Numbered from the stretch's first letter, positions 51,708 to 60,739 are shown. The stretch: 64,000 bases of DNA from Solimonas sp040066175 (GCF_040066175.1 NZ_JBEAAM010000010.1:75796-139795), one strand, 5' to 3'. Translations and numbers: made by a program. Notes: generated from the sequence alone by a model not told the origin.

Positions 51708-52870
51708 GCATCGTGTTCGAACCCCAGGCCCTGCTCGCCGAGGCCAGCACCAAGAGCGGCGGCCTGACCGACTTCGGCCCGTCGTCGTTCCGCGCAGGGC
51801 TGGACGTCTTCTGCCGTGCGCTCGAAAGCGAGGCGCGGCTGTCTGATCTGGGCCGTGCGCTGCTGCACCAGAAGGTCATCGAGCTGCTGGTCAACCGCCT
51901 GGGCATGGCGGACTGGATCCGCCGCCATCCGGAGATCGCGGACGAACGGATCGAGGCGCCGCTGGTGATCGTCGGCCTGCCGCGCACCGGCACGACGCTG
52001 CTGCAACGCCTGCTCGCGCAGGACCCGCAGTTCTACTCGATGCCGTGGTGGGAGTCGCGCTATCCGGTGCCGTTCCCCGGCGAGGATCTGCGCGAACCGG
52101 CACAGCGCATCGCGCAGGCACGTGCCGAGGTCAAGGTCATGGTCGAGGCCATGCCCAAGCTGCTGACCATCCATCCGATGGACGCCGACCAGGCTGACGA
52201 GGAAGTGATGCTGATGGAGCACAGCTTCATGGCCGCGCTCAACAGCTACGCCTGCATCCCGAGCTACGTCGAGTGGCTGAACCGCGTCGATGAACGCCCG
52301 GCCTATGACGAGCTCAAGCGCATGCTGCAGTTCCTGCAGTGGCAGAAGCGCCAGCGCGGCATCACCGCGGCGCGCTGGGTGCTGAAGGCGCCGCACCACC
52401 TGCTGCGCATGCACATCCTGCTGGAGACCTTCCCCGGCGCGCGCGTGATCCAGACCCACCGCGACCCGGTGGACACGATCCCGTCGATCGCCAGCTTCCT
52501 CGACACGCTGTGGCGCATCTACAGCAACGAAGTCGATCCGACCGCCGCCGGCCGCGAGTGGAGCGCGCTGATGGCGCGCGCGTTCAAGCACACGATGAGC
52601 GTGCGCGACGCCAACCCGGCGCCGTTCTTCGACGTACGCTTCGAGGACACCGTCAAGCGTCCGCTCGACGTCGTGCGCGAGATCTACGCCTGGGCCGGCT
52701 ACACGCTGACAGCGGAAACCGAGCGGGCCATGCAGCGCTGGCTCGACGACAACCGCCGCGCCAACCGCGCCGCGCACGAGTACGACAGCGAGCACTTCGG
52801 CCTCGACGTCGAGCAGCTGAAGCACGACTTCGCCGAGTACCGCAGGCGCTACATCGAACGCAACCACTAG
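51704..52870 (+). CDS. sulfotransferase-family protein
   Basis: This 388-residue protein has the PAPS-binding 5-prime-phosphosulfate loop at LVIVGLPRTGTTLLQRLL (about residue 87), the second motif in RVIQTHRDPVDTIPSIASF and WVLKAPHHLLRM between them. These fit the sulfotransferase (Sulfotransfer_3-like) family. It is cytoplasmic with no signal. Family members transfer sulfate from PAPS to alcohols, but many homologues in hydrocarbon and steroid degraders have unknown roles. It is translationally coupled to DUF1214 and followed by an SDR. A link to steroid alcohols is suggested by context. Confidence 0.87.
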   Translation: MSIVFEPQALLAEASTKSGGLTDFGPSSFRAGLDVFCRALESEARLSDLGRALLHQKVIELLVNRLGMADWIRRHPEIADERIEAPLVIVGLPRTGTTLLQRLLAQDPQFYSMPWWESRYPVPFPGEDLREPAQRIAQARAEVKVMVEAMPKLLTIHPMDADQADEEVMLMEHSFMAALNSYACIPSYVEWLNRVDERPAYDELKRMLQFLQWQKRQRGITAARWVLKAPHHLLRMHILLETFPGARVIQTHRDPVDTIPSIASFLDTLWRIYSNEVDPTAAGREWSALMARAFKHTMSVRDANPAPFFDVRFEDTVKRPLDVVREIYAWAGYTLTAETERAMQRWLDDNRRANRAAHEYDSEHFGLDVEQLKHDFAEYRRRYIERNH

Positions 52871-52878
52871 GCCCGCCT

Positions 52879-52906
52879 CGTCGTTCCCGCTGGTGCGGGG
52901 ATGACG
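52879..52906. repeat. compact REP-like palindrome
   Basis: GTCGTTCCCGC-TGGT-GCGGGGATGAC forms a near-perfect hairpin between the sulfotransferase and SDR genes. It is a short variant of the element at 24193, 40820 and 41706. Confidence 0.7.
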
Positions 52907-52929
52907 ATTCATCGATCACGGAGAACGTC

Positions 52930-53721
52930 ATGCTGCTCAAGGACAAGATCGTCATCGTTTCCGGCATCGGCCCGGGCCTGGGCGTCAAGCTCGCCGTCGA
53001 GGCCGCACGCGAGGGCGCCAGCGGCGTGGCCGTGGCGGCGCGCTCGATGGATAAGCTCGACGACGCGGAAGCGCGCATCCGCGCCGTGAACCCGGCCACC
53101 GCGGTGCTCAAGTGCGTCACCGACATCACCGACCGCAACCAGTGCGAGCGCCTGGCGAACGCGGCCGCGGACAAGTTCGGCCGCATCGATGCGCTGGTCA
53201 ACAGCGCCTTCCTGCACGGCGACATGGACTACGTCTCGTCGGCCAACCTCGACAGCTGGAACGCGGTGCTCGGCACCAACCTGCTCGGCACGCTCAAGCT
53301 CACGCAGTGCGTGCTGCCGCAGATGAAACGGCAGGGTGGCGGCGCGATCGTGATGATCAACACGATGGCGGCGCGCGTGGTGCCGCCGCTGGGCGAGGCC
53401 GGCTACGCGGCATCGAAGGCGGCGCTGGCCAACTCGGTGAAGTACCTGGCCAAGGAAGTCGGGCCGGACAACATCCGCGTCAACACGATCCACATGGGCT
53501 GGATGTGGGGCGCGCCGGTGCAGGGCTACTTCGAATGGCAGGCCCGCGAGAACAAGGTCAGCGTCGAATCGCTCAAGGAACAGGTCGCCTGCACGATCCC
53601 GCTGCGCCGCATCCCGACCGACGACGAATGCGCGCGCGCGGCGCTGTTCCTCGTGTCGGATTACGCGAGTGCCGTCACCGGCGCGGCGCTGGACGCCAAC
53701 GGCGGCGCGTACATGCCCTGA
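52930..53721 (+). CDS. short-chain dehydrogenase/reductase
   Basis: This 263-residue SDR has VSGIGPGLG at the cofactor site, VNSAF where NNAG is usual, MINTMAA at the Ser position and a complete Tyr-x3-Lys (AGYAASKAAL). The Ser of the catalytic tetrad seems replaced by Thr (INTM). The C-terminus VTGAALDANGGAYMP is typical. The ATG at 52930 is preceded by GGAGAA. It follows the sulfotransferase after 59 bases and a palindromic repeat, so it is likely the third gene of the unit started at box 9. The substrate is unknown. Confidence 0.87.
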   Translation: MLLKDKIVIVSGIGPGLGVKLAVEAAREGASGVAVAARSMDKLDDAEARIRAVNPATAVLKCVTDITDRNQCERLANAAADKFGRIDALVNSAFLHGDMDYVSSANLDSWNAVLGTNLLGTLKLTQCVLPQMKRQGGGAIVMINTMAARVVPPLGEAGYAASKAALANSVKYLAKEVGPDNIRVNTIHMGWMWGAPVQGYFEWQARENKVSVESLKEQVACTIPLRRIPTDDECARAALFLVSDYASAVTGAALDANGGAYMP

Positions 53722-53743
53722 GCCGATCGACGCTGATCCGGCA

Positions 53744-54556
53744 TCACCCGGCCGCGCTGCCGCGCAGCACGCGCAGTTGTTCGCCACAGGCCCAGTGTCC
53801 GCCGTCCTCGGCCCAGGCATCCAGCCGTTCGTGCAGCCAGCCGTCCCGACCGGCGAGCGGGGTGGTCGCACGCAGCAGCAGCCAGGGGCTGGTATGGGCC
53901 TCGCGGGCTTGTCCGAACATCACGTTGAAGGTCGCGGACGGCAGGACCGCCGGTGCCTTCAGGATCGCCGCGTAGGACGGCGCGAGCGCATCCATCAGGA
54001 AGATCAGCCGCTCCGGGTCGGGCGATGCGTCCTCGCCGCGTATCCGCAGCCAGGCCATGAGTTCGGCACGGCGGCCGCCGGCGTAGGGACGCGTCGCGCC
54101 GACAGGACGAATCTCGATGTGGGTCGCCAGCGGGAACAGCGCCGACGGAACCGAGTAAGGCTGACAGGCGGCGGGCGGCGGCACGTCCGGCATGTCCAGG
54201 CCCAGGGACCTGACCGAGTCCTCAGCGCCACGGGCATGAACCGCAGTTGCCGCCACCACGGTCACGCCGGACTCGATCGCGCGCGACGACAGCCAGGTGA
54301 CCGACCGGCCGGCGTGATCCACCTGCGCATCGAGTTCGAACGCCCCCCGCAACGGACGCAGGAACCGCGCCGACACCTGCCGCAGCGGCTGCCCTGGCGC
54401 ATGCGCGCGCATGGCCCTGGCCAGCAGCGCCAGCGCGAGGCCGCCGTGCACGCCGCCGAAGCCCCAGAACGCGCGGCCGAGCGCGAGCGGCATGCGCGCC
54501 GCGGCCGCGTCGAGCAGCGCCTCGATCGAAGCGAGACCGGAGGCGGTGTCGTCCAT
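53744..54556 (-). CDS. acyl-CoA thioesterase-like (TesB/4HBT double hot-dog) protein
   Basis: This 270-residue protein has two hot-dog-type halves: FGGVHGGLALALLARAMRAH with QVSARFLRPLRGAFELDAQV in the first, and LIFLMDALAPSYAAIL with SPWLLLRATTPLAGRDGWL in the second. This is a TesB-like/thioesterase-family pattern. It would hydrolyse acyl-CoA esters or bind them. The ATG at 54556 lies 11 bases after the cupin gene, the last of a four-gene operon. It is convergent with the SDR. The substrate chain is unknown. Confidence 0.82.
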   Translation of the reverse strand: MDDTASGLASIEALLDAAAARMPLALGRAFWGFGGVHGGLALALLARAMRAHAPGQPLRQVSARFLRPLRGAFELDAQVDHAGRSVTWLSSRAIESGVTVVAATAVHARGAEDSVRSLGLDMPDVPPPAACQPYSVPSALFPLATHIEIRPVGATRPYAGGRRAELMAWLRIRGEDASPDPERLIFLMDALAPSYAAILKAPAVLPSATFNVMFGQAREAHTSPWLLLRATTPLAGRDGWLHERLDAWAEDGGHWACGEQLRVLRGSAAG

Positions 54557-54567
54557 CGCCGACGCGT

Positions 54568-55041
54568 TCAATAAGGACGGCCGTCGCGGCGGCTGAACAC
54601 CCAGCCGCCGGCGGCGTTCTTGCGGCACGCCAGGTCCACGTCCGAATAGCCGACGGTGTCGGCCGGATCGCGGCTGCCGATTTCGAGATAGCGCGCCGGG
54701 TGCGCGCTGCGGTTGACGAGCTGATGGCCGTCGCCGCTGCCGGCCGGAAAGCCGGCGCACATGCCGGCGGTCAGGGTCTGCTCGCCGGCGTCGGTGCGCA
54801 GCACGACTTCGCCTTCGAGGATGAAGACCATCTCGTCCTCGTGCGAGTGATGGTGGCGCAGCGAGGATTCCTTGCCGGGATGGAGCGTCGTCAGGTTGAC
54901 CCCGAAGCGCGTCAGGCCCAGTGCATCGCCGAGCGCGCGCTTCTCGCGCGGCAGCACGCGCGGATGGAACACCTCGGGATAGGCCGACGCGGTGCGCGGC
55001 GTCACGGTGGCAGGATCGAGTGCGGGGAGCTGGAGTGTCAT
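54568..55041 (-). CDS. cupin-domain protein
   Basis: This 157-residue single-domain cupin has motif 1 LRHHHSHEDEMVFILEGE (His pairs and Glu) and motif 2 FPAGSGDGHQLVNRS, so a metal site is likely complete. It ends AAGGWVFSRRDGRPY, often seen in cupins that bind small acidic ligands. The ATG overlaps the TGA of the GST gene by four bases. It may be an oxygenase, an isomerase or a sugar/acid-binding protein; not resolvable. It belongs to the operon of dienelactone hydrolase, GST, cupin and thioesterase. Confidence 0.87.
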   Translation of the reverse strand: MTLQLPALDPATVTPRTASAYPEVFHPRVLPREKRALGDALGLTRFGVNLTTLHPGKESSLRHHHSHEDEMVFILEGEVVLRTDAGEQTLTAGMCAGFPAGSGDGHQLVNRSAHPARYLEIGSRDPADTVGYSDVDLACRKNAAGGWVFSRRDGRPY

Positions 55042-55733
55042 GACGCCTCCTGGCGCGCATGGGGGCGGGGGTCGAAGTGCAGCGGCGTGCGGCGGGCCGA
55101 GTCGCGGACGCCATAGTCCCGGGCAAAGCCACGCAGACGCGGGTACGGATCGAGCGCGACCGTCGGCAGGAAGGCCAGATGCTCGATCAGGCAGTACAGC
55201 GACACTTCCAACAGACTGACATCGCGCGGGGTCGGCAGTCGGCCGAGTGCGTCGTCGAGCCGGGCATCGAGCCAGGCCAGGGCCGCGGCCAGCCCGGTGC
55301 GGATCTTGACGAAGAACGGGTTGTCCGCCGGAAGCTGGTTCACGGCCAGACCGACCCGCAGCTGCACCTGGGCGGCCATCGCGTGCCAGACCAGTTCCTG
55401 GGCGTTGCGCAGACGCTCGTCGCGCAGCTGCTCGGTCAGCACGATGCGCGGATCGCCGATGCGGCCGGCCCGCTCCACCAGATGCCGGCAGATGTGTTCG
55501 GTGCCCCACAGCGCGGATCCGCCGACGCGCAACACCGGCACGCGCAAGGCCGGATTGCCGCCGTAGTGCGCCGCATCGAGCCGGGTGAGGTCGTGCACGA
55601 CTTCGAGTTCCAGCGGCAAGTCGAGTTCGTGCGCCAGCATCCGCACGATGCGGGTGTAGTGCGAGCTGCTGCGCCCGATCAAGCGCAGCGCGCCCGCGGC
55701 CGCAGCGCCGGGCCGGTGGTCCGGCCGGTTCAC
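55038..55733 (-). CDS. glutathione S-transferase family protein
   Basis: This 231-residue protein has a thioredoxin-like N-terminal domain (LRLIGRSSSHYTRIVRMLAHE, then VPVLRVGGSALWGTEHICRHL with the Ser/Thr-Glu glutathione-binding turn) and an all-helical C-terminal domain. A Ser-rich stretch replaces a Cys at the usual active-site position. It would conjugate or isomerise using glutathione. The start is GTG at 55733, overlapping the TGA of the dienelactone hydrolase gene (GTGA). It is in the middle of an operon of likely detoxification or aromatic side-chain enzymes. Confidence 0.82.
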   Translation of the reverse strand: MNRPDHRPGAAAAGALRLIGRSSSHYTRIVRMLAHELDLPLELEVVHDLTRLDAAHYGGNPALRVPVLRVGGSALWGTEHICRHLVERAGRIGDPRIVLTEQLRDERLRNAQELVWHAMAAQVQLRVGLAVNQLPADNPFFVKIRTGLAAALAWLDARLDDALGRLPTPRDVSLLEVSLYCLIEHLAFLPTVALDPYPRLRGFARDYGVRDSARRTPLHFDPRPHARQEAS

Positions 55734-56611
55734 GGCAACACCCGGTCCGTGCCTTTCAGGCGCCGTTCCAGAAAGGCGAGGATCTCGTCGCGCGCGGCCA
55801 GGGTCGGATGTCCGGCCGCGTCCACCAGATGCGCCGTCACCACACTGTGCGGGCAGGCGACGATGCGCGCGAAGAACGGCGGCGGCTCGGAATGCGCCGC
55901 GGCATCGGGCAGCTCCCGCGCCTCGAAGCGCGGACCGAGCGCTGCACCGTAGGCGGCGAAGCGTTCGGCCCGGCAGTGCCGATCCCCTTCGAAACGGAAG
56001 GCCAGCACGCTCAGGTCTTCGCGTTCGAGGCGCTGGCGCACCCGGGCCAGTTCCTCGTGCGGCATGTTCAGCGCCGCGGGCGCATCCATCGGCAGGGACG
56101 GCTGGCAGACCACCGGCGCGCGCACGGCCGGCTCCAGCATCAGGGAAATGGCGAAGTTGCCGGTGAAACACATGCCGATGGCGCCGACGCCGGCGCCGCC
56201 GCATTCGTCAAGCGCCTGTCGCGCGAGCCCGCGCAGCCAGTCGAGCACGGGACTGCTGCGGTTGCTCATCAGGCCGCGGAAGTCGGCGTGCACGCAGGTC
56301 TGGCGAAAGACCTGGACACCCTCCTCCGCGCCGGGCACTGCGCCGTCACGGCCGAACAGCGACGGCATGTACACGGTGAAGCCGGCCGCACACACCCAGC
56401 GCGCGAAGCGCGCCACCTGCGGGCTGATGCCCGGCATCTCGGTCATGACGATCACGGCAGGACCGTGGCCGGCGACATACACGCGCCGGGTGACGCCGTC
56501 GATGGCGATCGCCGGGGATCGTCCCGGTTCGGGTCGTGATGGGCGGTGCAGGTCGGCACGTTCGGGCTCCGGTCGCGCGGATGGCTTGTATTGCAGCCGA
56601 GACGCGCGCAC
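55730..56611 (-). CDS. dienelactone hydrolase-family protein
   Basis: This protein of up to 293 residues has an alpha/beta-hydrolase fold with DLH-type nucleophile Cys in IGMCFTGNFA and acid/His regions FEGDRHC and ACPHSVVTAH. VIVMTEMPGISPQVARFARW matches the family N-terminal half. The annotated start is a GTG at 56611; the true start may be further in, since the first 35 residues are not conserved-looking. It is the first gene of a four-gene operon, divergent from an AraC-type regulator with only 42 bases between them. Lactone or ester hydrolysis is likely. Confidence 0.82.
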   Translation of the reverse strand: MRASRLQYKPSARPEPERADLHRPSRPEPGRSPAIAIDGVTRRVYVAGHGPAVIVMTEMPGISPQVARFARWVCAAGFTVYMPSLFGRDGAVPGAEEGVQVFRQTCVHADFRGLMSNRSSPVLDWLRGLARQALDECGGAGVGAIGMCFTGNFAISLMLEPAVRAPVVCQPSLPMDAPAALNMPHEELARVRQRLEREDLSVLAFRFEGDRHCRAERFAAYGAALGPRFEARELPDAAAHSEPPPFFARIVACPHSVVTAHLVDAAGHPTLAARDEILAFLERRLKGTDRVLP

Positions 56612-56628
56612 AGTGGCAGTGTCCGATT

Positions 56629-56640
56629 CGACATTTGTCG
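56629..56640. promoter_or_regulatory. inverted repeat CGACA-TT-TGTCG between divergent genes
   Basis: It lies in the 42-base gap between dienelactone hydrolase and the AraC-type gene. This small dyad is a candidate binding site for that regulator or the core of overlapping divergent promoters. Confidence 0.4.
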
Positions 56641-56653
56641 TGCGTTATCTGCC

Positions 56654-57613
56654 ATGACGGATTTCACGGTCGTCGTACCGGAGCGCGCCTTTGCCGCGAG
56701 CGTGTCGGTCACGCTCGACATCCTGCATGCCGCGCGTGCGCTGGCGCCCCGCTGCGGCGCGGCCGCGCCGCGCTGGCGGCTGTGCTCGCTGCACGGCGGC
56801 TCGGTCCGGCTACAACGTGGCGTCTCGGTCGAGACCGCGCGGCTGCCCAGGTCCGGACGCGATGCCTCGGTGTGGATCGTGCCGGCACTGGGGATGGACG
56901 AGCCGGGCAGCCTGCGGCGGCGCCTCGACGAACCCGACGCCGGCGAGATCGCCGCGCGGCTGCGGCGGCATGTCGTGCGCGGTGGCCAGGCCGCGGCCTC
57001 GTGCTCGGCGGTGTTCCTGTTTCAGCGCGCGGGCCTCCTGGCCGGGCGGACGGCGACCACCGCGTGGTGGCTGGCGCCGCTGCTCTCCCGGCTCGAACCG
57101 GAGTGCCGGGTCGATGCCGACCGCATGATCTGCGAGGACGGCGGCGTGGTGACCGCGGGCGCCGCGCTGGCGCAGACCGATCTCGTGCTGTACCTGCTGC
57201 GTCGCCGCTGCGGCAACGCCCTGGCCGAATCCGTGAGCCGCATGCTGCTCATCGACGGCCGCGAAGCACAGGCGCCGTTCATTGCGCCGGCGCTGCTGGC
57301 GGCCGGCAACGCGCTCGTCGCGCAGCTGACCACCCGGATCGAATCGTCCCTGCCCGCGGTGCCGACGGTCGCCGCGCTCGCCGCCGAACGCTGCATGAGC
57401 GAACGGACCCTGGCGCGCCACGTGCGCCGCGCCACCGGCAAAAGTCCGCTGGCCTTGATCCAGAGCGTGCGCCTGCAGCGCGCCCGTGCTCTGCTCGAAC
57501 ACAGCCGCATGCCCATCGAGCGCATCGCCGCCGAGGTCGGCTATCAGGACCCGACGGCGCTGCGACGGCTGATGAAGAAATTGACCGGAACCACACCGAG
57601 CGCCTACCGCTGA
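56654..57613 (+). CDS. AraC-family regulator with DJ-1/PfpI-like N-domain (GlxA type)
   Basis: This 319-residue protein has an N-terminal DJ-1/PfpI-like domain (VVVPERAFAASVSVTLDILH, ASCSAVFLFQRAGLLAGRTAT with the nucleophile-elbow Cys) and a C-terminal pair of AraC helix-turn-helix motifs (CMSERTLARHVRRATGKSPL and ERIAAEVGYQDPTALRRLMK). Such proteins sense small metabolites and usually activate adjacent genes. The likely target is the divergent DLH-GST-cupin-thioesterase operon. The ATG at 56654 fits the domain start; no strong RBS is seen. Confidence 0.9.
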   Translation: MTDFTVVVPERAFAASVSVTLDILHAARALAPRCGAAAPRWRLCSLHGGSVRLQRGVSVETARLPRSGRDASVWIVPALGMDEPGSLRRRLDEPDAGEIAARLRRHVVRGGQAAASCSAVFLFQRAGLLAGRTATTAWWLAPLLSRLEPECRVDADRMICEDGGVVTAGAALAQTDLVLYLLRRRCGNALAESVSRMLLIDGREAQAPFIAPALLAAGNALVAQLTTRIESSLPAVPTVAALAAERCMSERTLARHVRRATGKSPLALIQSVRLQRARALLEHSRMPIERIAAEVGYQDPTALRRLMKKLTGTTPSAYR

Positions 57614-57695
57614 CACCACGGCGCGCCGCCGCGGCGCGCGATCGCGGGCGGTCAGCGCCGGCGAAGGACTTGGCGGGCGTTTCCCGGGCTTGCGC

Positions 57696-58685
57696 TCAAG
57701 TCTCGCCGCGGCCCCACAGCGCCGCCGCCTGCGGATCGATCACCGTCAGCAGGCGGTTGAGCAGCGACTTGAGCACGACGGCATCGGCGTGACCGAGGCG
57801 TTCGAGGACCTGGGATTCGACCGCCTTGGCCGCGGAGATCAGGTGCAGCGCGCAGCCGCGACCGGCGTCGGTGAGCTCGTAACTCGCACTCGAAGTCGAT
57901 GAGGCCGGCGACGCCACACGCGCGAAACCGCGCTCGACCAGCGCCCTGAGCGCGTCCGCGCTCTGCTCGTCGAGCACGCCTTCCATGCCGGCGGCTAGAT
58001 CCTCGGCGCTCATCAGTGGCTTGAGCGTCAGCGAGGCCAGCACGTAGAACTCTTCGTCACTCAAGCCGGCTTCGACCAGATGCGGGCGGATCTGCGCAAA
58101 GAAGCGGAAGTGGCTGCGACCGAGCAGATAGCCGAGGAAATCCTCGCCGAAGCTGCCGGCCAGATGCGCGCTGCGCGGCTTGGCCTCGGCGGGATCGCGC
58201 CGCGTGGCGTGCGCGTACCGGCCGCCGTGGAACACCAGTGGCGCGGTCTCGTCGCGGTCGAAGGCCAGCACCTCGCCGATGAAGATGACGTGGTCGCCGC
58301 CCTGGTACTGCGAGGCGGTGCGGCACTGGAAACGCGCGGCACAGCCTCTGAGCAGGGGAATGCCGCCGATGCCGGCATCGAGCTCCAGCCCGCTGAACTT
58401 GTCCTCGCCGCGGCGGGCGAAGCGCGCCGACAGCTCCTGCTGCTCGGCGGACAGCACGTGCACCGCCCAGTACTCGGCCTTGCAGAACGCGTCGAAGCTC
58501 AGCGAGCTGTTGGCGAGACTCCACAGCACCAGCGGCGGATTGAGCGACACCGAGTTGAAGCTGTTGACCGTCATGCCGAGCGGCGTGCCGTCGGCAGCAC
58601 GCGCGGTGATGATCGTGACCCCGGTCGCGAAGGCGCCGAGCGCCCTGCGGAACTCCGTGGGGTCGATGGGTGCGGTGGTGGTCAT
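57696..58685 (-). CDS. flavin reductase with C-terminal MarR-like winged-helix domain
   Basis: This 329-residue protein has an N-terminal flavin reductase domain (residues 10-165; FRRALGAFATGVTIITARA, NSFNSVSLNPPLVLWSL, GGDHVIFIGEVLAF) of the type that feeds reduced flavin to two-component monooxygenases such as HsaA. Residues about 190-325 form a winged-helix region (GLSDEEFYVLASLTLKPLMSAEDL starts it, ALVERGFARV, then YELTDAGRG). A similar reductase-MarR fusion occurs in the reductase of p-hydroxyphenylacetate hydroxylase, where the tail senses substrate. It is the best HsaB-like candidate here, but unlinked to hsaA. It follows DUF1302 by 62 bases in the reverse order (its own start lies just downstream of the DUF1302 end). 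Confidence 0.87.
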   Translation of the reverse strand: MTTTAPIDPTEFRRALGAFATGVTIITARAADGTPLGMTVNSFNSVSLNPPLVLWSLANSSLSFDAFCKAEYWAVHVLSAEQQELSARFARRGEDKFSGLELDAGIGGIPLLRGCAARFQCRTASQYQGGDHVIFIGEVLAFDRDETAPLVFHGGRYAHATRRDPAEAKPRSAHLAGSFGEDFLGYLLGRSHFRFFAQIRPHLVEAGLSDEEFYVLASLTLKPLMSAEDLAAGMEGVLDEQSADALRALVERGFARVASPASSTSSASYELTDAGRGCALHLISAAKAVESQVLERLGHADAVVLKSLLNRLLTVIDPQAAALWGRGET

Positions 58686-58747
58686 GACAGAAGCGATATC
58701 CCTCCGGGGGACGTTCGGACGCACGCCACTGCCGCCATGCAGGGACG

Positions 58748-60673
58748 TCACAGGTTGTACTTGATGGACAGCGTGGCGTAGTCGCGGTCGGATACCGGGT
58801 GCGACGGGATCGGACTGTCCTTGACCGTGGCGCTCGACTTGCCCATGAACCAGTTGTAGGCGATGGCGATCTCGAGGTTCTGCAGGTATTGCGCCGTGAT
58901 GCCCAGCGACGCACGCATGTCGCCTTCGCCGAACAGCGAGCCGAAGGTGCCGGCCGTGGATGCCTGACCGTCCACCGCGTGGGCGAACGAGATCGGCGTG
59001 CCCAGATCCCAGCCGGCGACCACGTTGCGTCCCTTGGGCAGCATCAGCAGCTGGTAGGCCCAGGCCTTGTCGTCGTAGAACATGACCTTGCCGTCGCCGC
59101 GCGGCTCCTGGCCATTGAAACGCTGGATCGGTTCGACGTCGGCGACATAAAGATAGGCCGCCTCGCCGACGATGGCGACTTCGTCGTAGAACCAGAACTT
59201 CGGATTGGCGACGTAGAGCGACGAGATGTTCGCCTGATAGGTCTTGGCCGGGCTGAAGACCGGGCTGAGCACGCCCGAGATGTCCGCCGCGACCGACACG
59301 TCGATGCCGTCGCGGTAGATCAGGTCGCCGGCGAAGTTCAGGCCGAGCAGCGTCGTCGTCCAGCTGCCGGCGATCATCGTGATGTCGCCGAAATACTTGA
59401 CGTTGTAGCTGACCGGCACGCTCTGGTTGATGAGCTGCGTGGTGACCGGCTGGCCGGTGACCGGGTTGTCGCCGATTCTCGCGTAACCGAAGTTCAGGTT
59501 CACCGTCGGATTGTGGTTGTGGTACTTGATGTAGTACGCACCCAGGCTGGTCGTCGGCGTGACCTGCGCCTTGATGCCGGCGCCCCATTGCCCCTTCTTG
59601 CCCGGCCGGATGTCTTTCTCGCGCGGCACGTCGATCGTGCGCGGCGCGTTGATCAGGCCGCCGCCGGCGCCGCCGCCCAGGCCGCAGATCAGGCTCGGAT
59701 CGAAGGGCAACCCGGGAATCGAGAACAGGCCCGGACAGTTGTCGCCGTAAGCCGGGTTGCCGGAGCCGTAGGCCAGCTCCGCGCCCGGACCGACGACGTC
59801 GGCCACGGAAAAGAAATCGCCGACCGGGAAGACTTCGCTCGGCTTGTAGTCGAGCTGGTAGTAGCCCATCAGCGAAAAGTTGTAGCCGATGGCGATGGTG
59901 CCGGAGACCTGGTTGACCGGCAGCAGGATCTCCTTGATCTCGGCGCCGGGAATGAAGGCCTTGGTCGCGTCGAACGGCCCCTGCGCGCTGACGATGCCGG
60001 GGAAGAACAGGCTCTCGCCCCAGGCCACCAGGTGTTTGCCGAAACGGACGTTGACGGCGATATCGTCGGTGATGAAGAAGTCCGCGTAGGCATAGGCTTC
60101 GAGCAGCCGCGAACGCTCGCCGTTGTAATAGACCGCGCCGTCGGAGAACTTGTTGTAGGCGCAGTTCTCGCGGTCCGCGGAACAGGCCAGCGTGTTGGGA
60201 GCGTAGTCGTTGGGGTCGTCCGGATTGACCGGATCGCGGTCGGTGTCCTCATGGAAAACCCAGTCGTAGAATCCGTTGCCGCTGACCAGCAGGCCGAAGT
60301 TGTCGCGGCGCAGCTGCACTTCGTAGAACGCGCTCAGGCGGTTGTTGACCGGGCTGTAGCGGTCGAAGTTCTTGTTGCCGTCGTCGAAGTTGATCGTCGA
60401 GGGCAGGCCGGTGTGGCCGAAGCCGATCACGCGGTTGAAATCGTCCGGCTGCGGATAGACCACCGACTGGAAGTTGTCCACTTCGCCATCTGACAGGGCG
60501 CGCGAGCGCTCTTGCATGCGCACCGCCAGGCTGTAGGTCGTCGTCAGCTTGTAGCTGCCGTCGATGCCGAACGGCAGGTCGAACGATCCGGCCCCCGCCG
60601 GTGCGCTCAGCGCCGCGATGCCCAGCGCCATCAGCGTCCGCAATGCTTGTCCCGCGTTCGACAGCCGCGCCAT
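58748..60673 (-). CDS. DUF1302-family outer-membrane protein (copy A)
   Basis: This 641-residue exported protein has signal peptide (LMALGIAALSAPAGA), mature start GSFDLPFGIDGSYKLTTTYS, and family blocks VNNRLSAFYEVQLRRDNFGLL, FGKHLVAWGESLFFPGI, ILLPVNQVSGTIAIGYNFSLM and a C-terminal DRDYATLSIKYNL. It has a beta-rich, porin-like pattern ending in an aromatic residue region. DUF1302 proteins co-occur with DUF1329 and MMPL exporters in degraders of hydrophobic compounds. The ATG at 60673 follows GGGGGAG. It has its own box 67 bases upstream, so it is probably separately transcribed, with the flavin reductase as second gene. Confidence 0.9.
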   Translation of the reverse strand: MARLSNAGQALRTLMALGIAALSAPAGAGSFDLPFGIDGSYKLTTTYSLAVRMQERSRALSDGEVDNFQSVVYPQPDDFNRVIGFGHTGLPSTINFDDGNKNFDRYSPVNNRLSAFYEVQLRRDNFGLLVSGNGFYDWVFHEDTDRDPVNPDDPNDYAPNTLACSADRENCAYNKFSDGAVYYNGERSRLLEAYAYADFFITDDIAVNVRFGKHLVAWGESLFFPGIVSAQGPFDATKAFIPGAEIKEILLPVNQVSGTIAIGYNFSLMGYYQLDYKPSEVFPVGDFFSVADVVGPGAELAYGSGNPAYGDNCPGLFSIPGLPFDPSLICGLGGGAGGGLINAPRTIDVPREKDIRPGKKGQWGAGIKAQVTPTTSLGAYYIKYHNHNPTVNLNFGYARIGDNPVTGQPVTTQLINQSVPVSYNVKYFGDITMIAGSWTTTLLGLNFAGDLIYRDGIDVSVAADISGVLSPVFSPAKTYQANISSLYVANPKFWFYDEVAIVGEAAYLYVADVEPIQRFNGQEPRGDGKVMFYDDKAWAYQLLMLPKGRNVVAGWDLGTPISFAHAVDGQASTAGTFGSLFGEGDMRASLGITAQYLQNLEIAIAYNWFMGKSSATVKDSPIPSHPVSDRDYATLSIKYNL

Positions 60674-60739
60674 GGAAACTCCCCCAGTCGTTATGGACTC
60701 CCTCCCTTGCAAAACTAGAGGCGGGGCGCCGGCGCAGCA

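Noticed and set aside
57614..57695. Rho-independent terminator between the AraC-type gene and the flavin reductase
   Set aside because: A GC-rich dyad (CGCGCCG/CGGCGCG) exists but its loop is only three bases and no T-run follows on either strand.
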